Of a stretch of 51,383 bases of DNA, positions 25,957-36,777 are shown one piece after another (positions within the stretch are counted from its first letter, which is position 1; every line of letters begins with the position of its first letter). The notes beneath the pieces were generated by a model. It searched no databases and was not told the origin of the DNA. It worked only from the letters and a program-made list of their open reading frames with translations. Both the position numbers and the translations under genes were made by a program. The DNA comes from Nitritalea halalkaliphila LW7 (GTDB lineage Bacteria > Bacteroidota > Bacteroidia > Cytophagales > Cyclobacteriaceae), in the NCBI RefSeq assembly GCF_000265075.1, contig NZ_AJYA01000057.1, forward strand, positions 1 to 51,383. Reading direction: 5' to 3'.

Positions 25957-28900
25957 TTAAAAGCTGACGTTTAAGTTGAAGCCGATATTACGGGTCGAAG
26001 GCATTTCGCCGGAGGCAAAACCCTGTGCATTACCGCCTTTCATATCTACTTCTGGGTCGATATGGGGATGGTTGCGGTGCAGGAAGGCCAGGTTTCGCCC
26101 TACGACAGAGAGCCGCATGGACTGGATATAGCGATTCCCGAGGAAGGCTTTCGGAAAGGTGTAGCTGAGCGCCACCTCACGGAGTTTCACGAAAGAGCCA
26201 TCGAAAATCCCTGCTTCATGATAGGTGCGGGGGTTTTGATTGTTCCAAAACGTGGTCGCATCCACGATGACATCGTTTGGTACAAAAACAGGATTTTCTA
26301 TCGTCCCGATGTTCATGACACCCTGACCAATTAGCCCTTCCTCTCTACCGAAAGCCGTTTCAGCCAGCTGCCCTGTCTTCCGGGCTAGCCCAGTTCCGAC
26401 ATCGAAAATATCGCCCCCCATTTTCACATCGATAAGCGTGCTGAGCGCAAGCCGCTTGTAGCGAAAGGTATTCGAAAAGCCGCCTATCCAGTCGGGCTGA
26501 ATATTCCCGATCGCATGCGTACCTTCATCCAGCTGGGGAAGCCCATTGCGGTAAATTATTTGCCCGTCAGGGCTACGCTGATACCTGCGCCCGTACAGCG
26601 TTCCATAAGGCTGACCCACGCGGGCCTCGGAGGTGAGGCTGTTCTGCACACCGAGAATGTAGTTATCTAAGCCCTCAGCTAAGGCCACGACCTGGTTGCG
26701 GTTACGCGCGAAGTTAAGCTGTGTTTCCCAGCTAAACCCATTTGGGAGGGCGACGGGAGTGCCTGAGAGCATAATTTCCACCCCTTGGTTCGTGATCTGC
26801 CCGGCATTTAGCGTCTGGCTAGCATACCCGGAAGCATTCGAGATGGAAACGGCTAAAATCTGATTGACGGTAGACTGGTGGTAGTAGGTTAGGTCTACGC
26901 CGATGCGGCCCTGAAGGAAGCGCAGGTCTAATCCGACCTCTTTGCCCGTCGTGATTTCTGGCTTTAAGTTACGGTTCGCAATCGCGTTCGACTCCGAGTA
27001 CATGGGGGTCGTGCCCGCCCAAAGCCCCTGTGCCCGGTACACCTGGTTGAGCATATAGGGATCCGCATCATTCCCCACCTGCGCGATGCTGGCCCGCACC
27101 TTCGCGAAAGAAAGGATTCGGGTATTAAAGTCGAACATGTCTGTCAGCACCGCACTGACCGCCACGGAGGGATAGAAAAAGCTATTGGCCTGCACAGGCA
27201 AGGTGGAAGACCAGTCATTCCGTCCTGTCACATCGATGAAAAGGGCATTGTTAATACCGATCGTAGCTGCGCCGAAGACACTGTTCACCACCTGCTGCCG
27301 GATCATGCTGGAAGGCACGACAGGGCTAGCAAAGTTGCCTAAATTATACAGTCCATCGATAGTAAGCTCTCCCACCAGCACCGAGTTACGCTTAAAATTA
27401 TTTACCCGGTTAATCGCGCCACCCTGAACACGTAAAGAAAGGGAGCTGCTCAGGTCCTTATCGAAGGTCAGAATGACGTCGGAGTTCGTCTCCTGGCTAC
27501 TAATCACCGTTTCACGGTAGGAACCGAAGCGCTTCACATTATTTTTAGTAAACTCCACCCCGGTCACATCTCGTCTGGTGTCTGACCAGAAATCCGTTCC
27601 AGAGCGCAGCATCACGCTAAAATGCTCGCTTATTTTATAATTTAAAGCGATGTTACCTAAGAGTCGATCTTTATCATTCGCATTCGTGTAGACGTCTTGT
27701 AAGAAAAATGGATTCGAAAAGTACTCGTGCTGCCAGTTGGCATAAGGGTAATCATCTCCAGGCCGGAAGGTCTCCCGCTGAATGGCGTAGTAGCTTCTCC
27801 AGTCCTTCAACTTATTATAATCCGTGTGCCGATGTGCCCAGATAAAATCAGAGCTGGAAGTAAAGCGTCTGTTGTCACTCCCTGATTTCACATATTCAGC
27901 ACTGACCGTCACCTGCAAGTTATCCGTAAACTTATAACTGGTGTTCAGCTTGTAGTTGTTTCGAAAGTAATCATTATTGTACATGATGCTTTGCTGGTCG
28001 AGGCGACCGATGCTGAGGCGAAAGCTCCCCTGTTCGTTCCCACCAGCTAGTGCGATATTATGGCTGGTGGAACGTCCTGTTTCCCAGAAGTCGTTCCAGT
28101 TGTTCGGCTGAGGGGTAAGCGGAGCCAGCCCGGGGCAGAGAACCAAAGGGGCACCATGCGGCCATCCATGGGAGCTCCCCAGCTTTCATCTACTCCTGCG
28201 GTACCACGAACACCATTAGCATCGAAGCCATTTCGACCATCTACATACCAGGTTCTGTAGCCGGCACCTCCTCCGTAAATGTTTTGAAACTGCGGCTGTA
28301 CGAAGGTGCGGTCAAAGGTCGTGTTCGCATTATATTCCAAGCCGATACCCTTCGTCCCTGCGCCATCTTTCGTCGTCACCATGATGACTCCATTCGCCGC
28401 ACGCGAACCATAAAGTGCTGCCGCCGTGGCCCCTTTCAGGACATTGATTTCCTTTATGTTATCGGGATTTATTTCAGACAAGCCGTTACCATAGCGGCGA
28501 TCGGCGCTTTGCTCCAGCGGAACCCCATCCACCACGACCAGCGGCTGGTTATTTCCTGCCACCGAGGAGGAGCCCCGAATCACCACGTGCGCACCCGACC
28601 CGGGCATGGAATTCCCCGTAATCTGTACGCCGGCTATACGTCCGGACAGGTTATTGGCTACGTTCGCCTGTCGCGCCTCCGTCAGAGCACTCCCATCCAC
28701 GCTCTGGGTCGTATAGCCCAGGGCCTTTTTTTCGCGCTCCAGTCCAAAAGCCGTGACCACCACCTCGCCCAAGTTGATGTCTGCCGAAGCTAAAACCACC
28801 TCGACGCGCGACTGATTGCCCAGCTTCACCTCTCTATTTTTAAAGCCTATAAAGGAAACCACTAAGGTCAGCTCCCCTTCCTCTGGCACCTGAAGAGAAA

Positions 28901-29171
28901 AACTCCCATCCAGATCCGTAACCGTACCGATCATGGTGCCTTTTACTAAAATAGAAGCCCCTAAAATAGGCTCCCCACTCTCCTCTGTTACCATCCCGGT
29001 AATGGTGCGGTCTTCCTTTTGTAACCGCTGAAGTGGTTTTTTCTTGTCATCCGTTTCCGACTTGGCCTCTACAGGCAAAACGGCCCTGCTGTCCAGCCGC
29101 TCGGCCATTAGCTCTGGAACACTACTGCATAGCAGCCCCAGAACGGTGCAGGTAATCCATCGTTTAAGCAT
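25957..29171 (-). pseudogene. SusC/RagA TonB-dependent transporter, frameshifted
   Basis: The start at 29171 gives a signal peptide (LKRWITCTVLGLLCSSVPELMA). A carboxypeptidase-like domain (GEPILGASILVKGTMIGTVT), the plug with VVVDGVPLE and GAAAALYG-type ATAAALYGSRAANGVIMVTTK, and a 22-strand-type barrel follow, with an end in FNLNVSF. The frame breaks at about 28127-28136 (a CCCGGG stretch) between WFSAPG and LAPLTPQPNNWNDFW. Repaired, it is about 1,070 residues, normal for SusC. It pairs with the SusD-like lipoprotein 21 bp downstream. Confidence 0.9.
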
Positions 29172-29263
29172 AGTTGTATGGGTTGATAGTGGTAAATCAA
29201 CTAAACCCGGCCGGAATTCAGTTTTTCTTGTGGTAGTTGGTACGTTAAAGGAGTAGAAAGCTC

Positions 29264-29285
29264 CCTTTGCGCTCCCGCGCAAAGG
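29264..29285 (-). promoter_or_regulatory. Hairpin in the susC leader
   Basis: A 9-bp perfect stem CCTTTGCGC/GCGCAAAGG with a 4-nt loop lies about 93 bp upstream of the susC start. It is preceded on the minus strand by a second weaker hairpin (AAAGGAA gcat TTCCTTT). No T-run follows, so it is not a terminator. The roughly 200-bp susC leader is thus structured. Confidence 0.5.
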
Positions 29286-29374
29286 AAATGCTTCCTTTCC
29301 CTTATAGTGCCCTCAGTGATAAAAAACCCCTATGTGTGTTAGGTATTTTTTATCAAAAAGATTTGAAAAATATA

Positions 29375-29934
29375 CTATTCGTAATTTTTACCGCCTATTC
29401 TTAGCGATTCTCTAATGGAACAAGTGGCCGTGTGCAGGTGCTTTTCCACAGTGCTGACGCTAATGGATAGCTTTTCACCGATCTGCTTGTAACTGAGCCC
29501 TGCCTCATGGCGCAATTCATACACCTGGCGCTGCCTTGCGGGCATTAGCGAAAGAGCCGACTTTAAGGCACGCTTCAGCTCCTTAAAATAAAGCCGCTCT
29601 TCCACATTACACGAAAACTGATCGACGGTTTCTACATGTAAAAAGGCCTCACGAATACTCATGCGCTTCCGATAATGCATCACCTTATAACGCAGAGCTG
29701 CATAGAGATAGGCTTTAATGGACACGGCTATCTCCACTTCGGCACGACGCTGCCAAAGATCTAAAAATACCTCCTGAATAAATCCCTCTACGACTTCCGG
29801 CTTACGCAACTGCTGATAGCCAAAGTGAAAAAGAGGCTCCCAAAGTTGATCGTAAATGGCCTGGAAGCTTGGGGATCGCCTCGCTGAATGCCTGGAAGTA
29901 GCCCCTCCGGCGTGTTGTGTGTTGTGCTTTTCAT
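29375..29934 (-). pseudogene. ECF-type RNA polymerase sigma factor, frameshifted
   Basis: From the ATG at 29934 the frame reads MKSTTHNTPEGLLPGIQRGD-PQA, then breaks at about 29862-29870. The other frame reads FQAIYDQLWEPLFHFGYQQL, then RKPEVVEGFIQEVFLDLWQR and onward. One missing T restores QAFQAIYDQ, a sigma-70 region 2. Region 4 has LSYKQIGEKLSISVSTVEKHLHTA. Repaired length, about 186, matches the Bacteroidota FecI/sigma-70 family that controls SusCD loci. No anti-sigma FecR gene lies between it and susC, so control must come from elsewhere or be constitutive. Confidence 0.85.
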
Positions 29935-30269
29935 CCTGTTTGCTGGTTTAAACTGCTGGTAAAGAATAAGAACCAAGTTACAAAGCAAGAATTCAAAAGA
30001 AACCGATATTTCGATAATTTACATTATTTTTAATTTTATACCCTTTTTTCGAACCCTTGAAATAGATATTTGAATCATTTTATCAAAAACAAGCCCTATT
30101 TAAAAACCACTTTTCATCCATTTCGCATTTAGGGCGGCCCGAATAAAAGGTGCTAAACCTCTTTCAGGGCTTTGGCCAGCGGCCAAAAAAAGCAAAAAAG
30201 GCCTGCAATGCAGACCTCCTTTAGCAACACTAAACTAATCAATCAAACCTTATTAGAAATCTACTGTCT
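29935..30269. other. Intergenic region between sigma-factor gene and TonB receptor gene
   Basis: No gene is seen. It holds the sigma-factor promoter region (AT-rich, 29950-30110), a GGCC palindrome with an A-tract (30173-30190), and the receptor gene terminator at 30194-30217. Confidence 0.4.
30194..30217 (-). terminator. Terminator after the TonB-dependent receptor gene
   Basis: On the minus strand AGGTCTGC pairs with GCAGGCCT (one mismatch) around a 3-nt loop, followed by six T. It is 50 bp past the stop at 30270. Confidence 0.7.
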
Positions 30270-32731
30270 TTAATTCAAGCGGCTACGCTCTTCTTCGCTG
30301 CCACTTCGCTGGCTGAGCCTGAAACTTTCACCGCGGGAAAACTTATAGCGCAGGGTAAGGCGCAGCGATTGGTCGGCATTATACTGGCGAAAGCGGGTGT
30401 CGATCTGATCGAACTGCACATCGGCACGGACCCAGCGGGAGCGAAAAACATCATTAAAATTCAGCGCCACACTTAGACGATCCTGAAGGAGGGTTTTCGA
30501 TACGCCCAGATCCATCCAAGCCATGCTTTTGATGAGCGCCTGGCCCCAGAGCATTGGCCCCATGTACATGCCCACAAGCTCTACCTTATAGCCTTTTGGC
30601 AGGAGGATGTTATGCTGACTGCGCGCCATGTACGAAAACTGAGAGACGTCGAGGAAGCCATCGCCAAGTGGTGATTTCCATGCCACATAGGTGCCTTGAA
30701 GCATGTTCGATGTGGACCACCAGGGAGCGATGGAGGCGGGAAGGATGGCGCGCACGTTTAAGTTATGCGAACGATCTAAATTCGTCGTGAAGGTATTCGT
30801 GGTTTTGGCCACCTCATCCTGCTCGAAAACTTGTTGGAAAATATCCTGCGTCTGGGCGTAGGAAATGCTCAACTGGTAGGCTCCTTGGAAGATATGGTTC
30901 ATCTCTACCGTATTCGCGTACTGGGGGCGCAGCTGGGGATTTCCTGTCTGCGTGGTGAGCGGGTCGATAAAGAACACGAAAGGATTTAGCAAGCCATAAT
31001 TGGGCCTAGAAATGCGTCGATTCGCGCTGTACACGATCTGGTAGGCAGCGCTGACCTTATGCTGCAGCAGCAGGGTGGGGAAAAGATCGGTGTAGCGCTG
31101 GGTATTGACTTCGTTTAAGGTTCTCGAGGTTCCTGAAATATCCGAATGCTCCAAGCGCAGACCACCGGTATAGCTAAATTTAGGAGATATTTTCCCATTT
31201 AAGGTCGCATAGGCAGCTAAAACGCGCTCTTCGTACAGAAATGTGTTGGTATTCGGGTCTACGACAAAGGGATTTTCTTCTTCGGAGCGGAACATCTGCA
31301 GGTCATTATCCGAATACACCCAGCTGCCTTTTAGCCCTGCTTCGAAGGAGCCTTTGGCCAAAGCCTATAAAAATCCACTTTCGCGGTGAAGATTCTATAG
31401 TCCATCGCCTCCTCATTAAGGATGCGGCTTCTGGTAGCTTCCTCTCGCTGGCTTCCCGTCCAGAAGAAGTTCGTCAGCAGAGCGTCACGGCTGCGATCCA
31501 TCCGTGTAATGTCGATATCGGCACTAAGGCGTGTACCCAAGGTGTCCAGCTTGCCGACATAGTTGAAATTCGCAAAAACACGCCCGATCTGCACATCTCC
31601 ACGGTTAAAGGATTCGAAGAAATCCGGCTGGAGCGCACCAGGAGCATCGATCTGCGTGAAGGAGGGCGTATTCTCTGTGCTCGCCGTACCTGACAGCTGC
31701 ACATTCATGCCCACCGTATGCTGGTCGTTTATGGCATAGTCCACCGTGGCATTGGTGAAGAGATTGCGGTTACGCTGTGCGATGAGGCTTTGCTGATCGA
31801 AGGTAGCGACCCCATTCTCTTGGGCGAAATTTCGAAAGATCTCGAGCTCATTATCGAAGGCGAACTCATTATAATTTACGTTAAACTGCGTGGTCCACGC
31901 GCCTTTTTTCGCATTTAGGGCGACTCCCAGTGTGGGGGAATAGCGGCCATTATACAAGCTTCCCAGCTGTACATTTCCGAAAACGCCATCTAAAGTGTTT
32001 TTCTTCAGCTGAATGTTGATCACTCCGCCTGCTCCCTCCGCATCGTAGCGTGCGCCCGGATTTGCGATGACCTCGATATGCTCGATGTTATCGGCAGGCA
32101 TACTGCGTAAAAAAGTCGCCAAATCCTCTGCGCTCATGTACGTCTGTCGATCATTAATAAAAACCACCACCCCAGAGCGTCCATTTAACTGGATGCGGCC
32201 CTCCTGGTCGATAAATACTCCCGGCGCGCGCCCGAGGACATCGAGGGCATGATTGCCTTCGGCCAAAACAGTTCCAGCCACGCGCATCACCGTTTTATCT
32301 GCTTCGATGCGTACATCTGGCCGGGCTGCTCGCACGGTAACCTCCTCGAGATCGCCCACACTTTCGCGCACAACGAGCGTACCGATTTCTCTGGACTCCC
32401 CTGAGGATAGGGGGGCTAAAGGATAGATAAGTTCCTCATAGCCCACCGCAGAAATGCGCAGGGTGAGCGCTTCAGGGCTGCTAATGTTCAGCTGAAAGGC
32501 GCCCAGTTCATCGGAGGTACCTCCGCCAAGTAATTCTCCGGAAGAAGGAAGTACGATTCCGATAGATACGAAGGGAACACCTTCTCCAGTGCTATCCACT
32601 ATCCGCCCTTTCAGCGTGGCATCGAAATCTATCACGAGAGCGGAGTTCGTACCGAAACTCATCGGGCTCCCCATCAGTGGACTGAGGCTCAGTCCCATTA
32701 ACCAAAAAAAGAGTGTAAGGCGTGTCTGCAT
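30270..32731 (-). pseudogene. TonB-dependent receptor (outer-membrane beta-barrel family), frameshifted
   Basis: The protein starts with a signal peptide (LTLFFWLMGLSLSPLMG) and a carboxypeptidase-like domain (GRIVDSTGEGVPFVSIGIVL). The plug follows (LGRAPGVFIDQEGRIQLNGR, then VVVFINDRQTYMSAEDLATFL). The barrel continues in another frame after a slip at about 31352-31367 (KVDFYR then AKGSFEAGLKGSWVYSDND). It ends in LRLTLRYKFSRGESF. Repaired length is about 815. This is the OMP_b-brl_3 type receptor common in Bacteroidota. The ligand is unknown. No sigma/anti-sigma pair accompanies it. Confidence 0.88.
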
Positions 32732-32882
32732 GTGTTGTCGTTTTTAGCGATTCTGTACATGCATAGGAGAAAAGAGTGCCAGCCGAAAATTTATTTTTAA
32801 TCAATTGAATTACAGTTGATTATAAAAAGGAGGCGAAAAATGCTGTTTCGATATCGAACAGTTAATTGTTCGGAAAGAACAT

Positions 32883-32911
32883 AAAAAAAGCTGCTCCCAC
32901 AAGAGAGCAGC
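32883..32911 (-). terminator. Terminator after sodA
   Basis: On the minus strand GCTGCTC pairs with GAGCAGC around an 8-nt loop, followed by seven T, 24 bp past the sodA stop. Confidence 0.85.
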
Positions 32912-32934
32912 CTCAAATAAAACATGTATTCCGC

Positions 32935-33540
32935 TTACTTAGCAGCAGCGTAACGCTTGGAAACTTCTTCCCAGTTGACCACATTCCAGAATGCACCGAT
33001 ATAATCCGGTCTTCTGTTTTGGTAGTTCAAGTAATACGCATGCTCCCATACATCCAATCCAAGGATCGGGGTACCTGGGCACTCTGCCACATCCATTAAT
33101 GGATTGTCCTGATTCGGAGAAGAGCATACACAAAGCTCTTTTTTCTCATCCACACATAACCAAGCCCATCCAGAGCCGAAGCGTGTGGCGGCTGCCTTGT
33201 TGAACTCCTCTTTAAAAGCATCGAAAGAACCGAATTTCGCATCGATAGCAGCGGCTAACTCACCCGTAGGAGCGCCACCGCCGTTAGGAGAAAGTACAGA
33301 CCAGAAAAGTGTATGATTGTAGTGACCACCACCGTTATTACGCACGGCGGCATTGCTACCGGCTACTTGCATTAACTCCTCCAAGCTCTTGCCCTCTAAA
33401 TCTGTGCCTGCGATCGCGTTATTTAAGTTCGTTACGTACGCATTATGGTGTTTCCCATGGTGGATTTCCATAGTTCTCGCATCGATATGCGGCTCTAGCG
33501 CATTTACATCATAAGGTAATTTTGGAAGTTCAAAAGCCAT
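32935..33540 (-). CDS. sodA: Superoxide dismutase, Mn/Fe family
   Basis: A 201-residue cytoplasmic enzyme converting superoxide to peroxide and oxygen. Metal ligands are the His in [10 protein letters not shown] (about 26), the His in [10 protein letters not shown] (about 78), and the Asp and His in [11 protein letters not shown] glycine replaces the Fe-type glutamine after the first helix, and a late NQDNPLM glutamine is present, which favours the Mn or cambialistic type. It has its own promoter candidate and terminator, so it is monocistronic. Confidence 0.95.
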   Translation of the reverse strand: MAFELPKLPYDVNALEPHIDARTMEIHHGKHHNAYVTNLNNAIAGTDLEGKSLEELMQVAGSNAAVRNNGGGHYNHTLFWSVLSPNGGGAPTGELAAAIDAKFGSFDAFKEEFNKAAATRFGSGWAWLCVDEKKELCVCSSPNQDNPLMDVAECPGTPILGLDVWEHAYYLNYQNRRPDYIGAFWNVVNWEEVSKRYAAAK

Positions 33541-33613
33541 TGTTTCTTATTTAAGGGTTAGACATTATAAACGTGTAAAAAGATGTATATACAAGTTATA
33601 CACCTATGCTAAC

Positions 33614-33621
33614 CAAAGATA
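33614..33621 (-). promoter_or_regulatory. -7 element candidate for sodA
   Basis: On the minus strand TATCTTTG matches TAnnTTTG exactly, about 75 bp upstream of the sodA start. A -33 TTG at the right distance is not evident. Confidence 0.4.
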
Positions 33622-33653
33622 AATCAAATTGGTTCTAAAATCCAATAGAAACC

Positions 33654-34090
33654 CTAGGTTCTCTTCCTTTTAAAAAAGTCCTGCAGCAGCGCTTGGCTTT
33701 CGGCTTCCATCGGCCCCCAGTGGATTTTGGTTTTGGGGTGCAGTCCCTGCAAAGTGGTGGCACGAAAGCCTCTCTTGGGATCTCCCGCAGCGATATGCAC
33801 CGCCGCTAACTGCGACCAGTAAAGTGCACCCGAACACATCGCGCAGGTTCCAGCGTTACGTACAGGCTGCATCCAGTGAGGTATTTAGCCCCTAAAAAAT
33901 TCGCCGCCGCCGTGATGGCTAACAGCTCCGCATGGGCTGTGACATCCTGTAGCTGTTCGGTTTGGTTATGTGCGCGGGCGATAATTCTATTTTTCGAGAC
34001 GATAACAGCACCTACAGGCACCTCATCTGCCTCTGCGGCGAGCTGTGCCTGCTTAAATGCCTCTCGCATGAAAAATGCATCATCCAACAT
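33654..34090 (-). pseudogene. tadA: tRNA-specific adenosine deaminase TadA, frameshifted
   Basis: TadA makes inosine 34 in tRNA-Arg. The first zinc ligand motif TAHAELLAI is in the first frame, ending in LYVTLEP. The second, CAMCSGALYW, is in another frame (33654-33872), reading on with AAGDPKRGF. One missing base at about 33844-33852 restores LEPCAMCSGAL. Repaired length, about 145, is normal. As an essential gene in most bacteria, its break strongly suggests a sequencing indel. Confidence 0.88.
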
Positions 34091-34093
34091 CCC

Positions 34094-35224
34094 CTAGAAT
34101 AGCAGATCAAAAATTTCTTTGCGCACGCCCTCATTAATAATCAGCGCCAAAATAAGCGATACCAATAAACCGATTAGCGCCTTGACGACATCATTCTTCG
34201 CTAATCGATAGGCCCTCACCAAGCGCGCCTTCTTCTTCGTCAGCTTTTTCGACTTAGACATAGCGATGGCCAGCTCGCGCCCTCCTAGAAGACCGATAAA
34301 TACCCAGGTGGTACTCATCGGAATATTACTTAACATCTTAAAGTAGAAAAGAATGATCGCATAGACGAAATCCACGATCGTGGCTGCACGCACATCGGTA
34401 ACTTTTGTCTTCTCGTTTACGATGCCCTGAATACGGTCCCCTTTCAGATAAAATAGAAAACCTAAGCCACAGAAAACAAAGCCCGCGTAGGCCACAAACT
34501 CCCAGACATTCAGCTGTCGCGGTAAGAACACAGCGATATTAGCCGCATCCTGCATGATCCATACCGCCCAAAGCGTCCCCGAAGTAAACCACTGCAAAAT
34601 ATACCAGTAAGGCTTCGCTTCCCCTTTCAGATACGATTTTACAAAACGCTCCAGCATAAACCACACCACAATCGCGATGGTAAAGGCCAAGAAATACCCC
34701 AGTAAACTCTTGGTCATGACATCTACGATGGTCCCTGCCTTATACGTGAAAACGTTTAATAATAAAAACGTGGTCGATACGGGCATCCGCAGCCGTGTCA
34801 TCACTAAAAGTACGATGGGCGCCGCCAGCTGTAAAAACACAAAGCCCTCCGGTGCCTTATCCAGCCCCGGTACCTGCAAGCGCTGATAACTCACATCTCC
34901 ATCAAAAACAAACCAGCTATAGGTTACCGTGGCAACGAAAATCAGCCCCATAAATAACCAGAGGTAGTACCATTTGCGGTTCTGGTTCGAAGCGATAAAA
35001 GTCCCGATGGTCTGTATACTATCGTTAGCAATGGCTGAATAGGCGGCTAGCGCAAATCCAAACCACATCGACAGGTAGGTGTACTCCGTTAGAACTCCCG
35101 CTAGCGAAACGATGATGCAGATAATCAGTAAAAAAGACTTTTCCTTTTTCGTAAAATCAAAAAGTGCATAGGCCGCCTTGGAAAGCGAATCCTGATTGAT
35201 GTTTTGGTCTTTTAATTTCGCCAT
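34094..35224 (-). CDS. Polytopic membrane protein resembling PiT phosphate permeases
   Basis: A 376-residue protein with about ten hydrophobic segments. Two repeats recall the PiT family signature: ANDSIQTIGTF with RMPVSTTFLLLNV in the first half, and SNIPMSTTWVFIGLLGGRELA in the second. These are like the GANDxxN and PxSTT motifs of inorganic phosphate transporters, although the rest is divergent. It lies next to, and diverges from, a Na/Pi symporter gene, which supports a role in phosphate or a related anion. The assignment is moderate. Confidence 0.65.
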   Translation of the reverse strand: MAKLKDQNINQDSLSKAAYALFDFTKKEKSFLLIICIIVSLAGVLTEYTYLSMWFGFALAAYSAIANDSIQTIGTFIASNQNRKWYYLWLFMGLIFVATVTYSWFVFDGDVSYQRLQVPGLDKAPEGFVFLQLAAPIVLLVMTRLRMPVSTTFLLLNVFTYKAGTIVDVMTKSLLGYFLAFTIAIVVWFMLERFVKSYLKGEAKPYWYILQWFTSGTLWAVWIMQDAANIAVFLPRQLNVWEFVAYAGFVFCGLGFLFYLKGDRIQGIVNEKTKVTDVRAATIVDFVYAIILFYFKMLSNIPMSTTWVFIGLLGGRELAIAMSKSKKLTKKKARLVRAYRLAKNDVVKALIGLLVSLILALIINEGVRKEIFDLLF

Positions 35225-35553
35225 GGCGGGTGGTAATCACGATGATTCGTGCTACAAAGTTAGAAAAGATTATTTGGTCTTCGTGTTAATTTATTGTTAA
35301 CTACGGAAGAAAATCCATTCCTGCCCAGAAACCCTAATATCTGTGCAGAAACAAACCGAAAAACAAAATCTAGCACGTAATCACATCGTTTTCGCCAAAT
35401 ATCAGCCTTTTCGACCATTTATCCGAACAAGCCCGCATGGAGAATATTAACAAAAGCTTCATCTAATTTTACAGCTTTTCCAGTGGGAAGGCCGTTATTT
35501 TGTTCATTGAATCACTCTATCCCATGAAGCCCGGCCTTTTGGCCTTTTTTTAT
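35225..35553. other. Divergent intergenic region between the two transporter genes
   Basis: No gene is seen. It should contain two divergent promoters. The right end carries complementary segments that could form an attenuator (35486-35551). Confidence 0.35.
35486..35551 (+). promoter_or_regulatory. Possible attenuator ahead of the Na/Pi symporter gene
   Basis: A small hairpin GGCC-TTTT-GGCC (35533-35544) is followed by seven T, as in a weak terminator. Upstream AAGGCCG (35488-35494) is perfectly complementary to CGGCCTT (35532-35538) and would compete with that hairpin. The arrangement fits an antiterminator/terminator pair, but the stem is only 4 bp. Confidence 0.35.
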
Positions 35554-36777
35554 ATGACCGTGAAGCTATTGAGACCCTCATCCCCTACCTCAGCCAGGCT
35601 ACTCCTGCTGCTGAAAGGTGTTCTCGGCGTCTTGGTCTTCATCATGGCGATCGACCTCCTTACCGTTTCCATGCTGCAGCTAAATAACAGCATCGCGAAC
35701 GAAATCTTCCAAGCCACCCTAAATCCTTACATCGGCTTATTCGTCGGCATCCTGAGTACGGCGCTCCTCCAGAGCAGTTCCACCGTTACCGCCATGACCG
35801 TAGCAGTGGTAGCCTCGGGAAACCTGAGCTTGGTCCAAGCCATCCCGCTGGTCATGGGCGCGAATATCGGTACCACCCTCACCTCTACGCTCGTATCCTT
35901 TTCTTACATCCTTAAAAAGGGCGAATTTAAAAAGGCACTTTCCGCAGGTGTGCTCCATGATGCCTTTAACATCCTGACAGTCATGCTCCTGCTGCCCCTA
36001 GAAATACACTTTAAAGTCCTTAGCAGCAGTGCACAGTACCTGACTCAGACCTTTTTCGGCGCCGTAGAAGGAGGAGACACCATTTCCTATCCCGTTCTGT
36101 TCCTCCGCCCGCTGACCCTCTGGATCGTAAATGGCATCCAACTGCCCCTGCTCACCCTCCTATTAGGAGTCGCCTCGGTTTTTGGCATCATCAAGTTACT
36201 CTCGAACTTGGCACTAAAAGGCTATGTATCCACTAACTTCCATAAAGTCAAGCGCCACATTTTCCGAAACCCCTACCTAGCACTTTTCTACGGCATATTC
36301 TTCACGGCCCTCGTGCAGTCCAGTACGATTACGACCTCTCTGATCGTACCCCTGGTCGCTTCGCGCAAAGTATCCCTCTTTAAGGCTTTTCCCTTTATCA
36401 TGGGAGCGAACATCGGCACGACCATCACCGCCGGAATCGCAGCATTTTACAGCACCGAAGCCGCCATCAGCATCGCCATCGTACACTTACTTTTTAACGT
36501 GATCGGGGTCCTCGTCCTACTTCCTGTTCCCAGCATTCGAAATGTGCCCGTACAGATGGCCGCTTACCTGGGAAGTCAATCCGTGAAAACCCGATTTGTG
36601 GGCTTCGCCTACATTCTTCTCACCTTCTTCGTCGTGCCTTTTTTCTTGATTTACTTCAACCAGGACAGCTCCGAAGAGCAGAAAAATGCTTCAAAGCTCC
36701 CCCATTCGAGCACGAGCCTCACGAACGATAGCCACCCCGGAGCTAGTACCGATCCGATCCGCCCCCGCAGCCAGTAA
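35554..36777 (+). CDS. Na/Pi cotransporter family protein (NptA-like)
   Basis: Two repeats each carry the QSSS motif and the GANIGTT motif: LLQSSSTVTAMTVAVVASG with MGANIGTTLTSTLVS, and VQSSTITTSLIVPLVASR with MGANIGTTITAGIAAF. This is the hallmark of the PNaS Na+/phosphate symporter family. From ATG 35554 it is 407 residues. The upstream TTG at 35500 and ATG at 35524 are in frame, but they would place the GGCC hairpin inside the coding region. The hydrophilic tail overlaps the 3' end of deoC by 87 bp in antisense, which is unusual. Confidence 0.88.
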   Translation: MTVKLLRPSSPTSARLLLLLKGVLGVLVFIMAIDLLTVSMLQLNNSIANEIFQATLNPYIGLFVGILSTALLQSSSTVTAMTVAVVASGNLSLVQAIPLVMGANIGTTLTSTLVSFSYILKKGEFKKALSAGVLHDAFNILTVMLLLPLEIHFKVLSSSAQYLTQTFFGAVEGGDTISYPVLFLRPLTLWIVNGIQLPLLTLLLGVASVFGIIKLLSNLALKGYVSTNFHKVKRHIFRNPYLALFYGIFFTALVQSSTITTSLIVPLVASRKVSLFKAFPFIMGANIGTTITAGIAAFYSTEAAISIAIVHLLFNVIGVLVLLPVPSIRNVPVQMAAYLGSQSVKTRFVGFAYILLTFFVVPFFLIYFNQDSSEEQKNASKLPHSSTSLTNDSHPGASTDPIRPRSQ

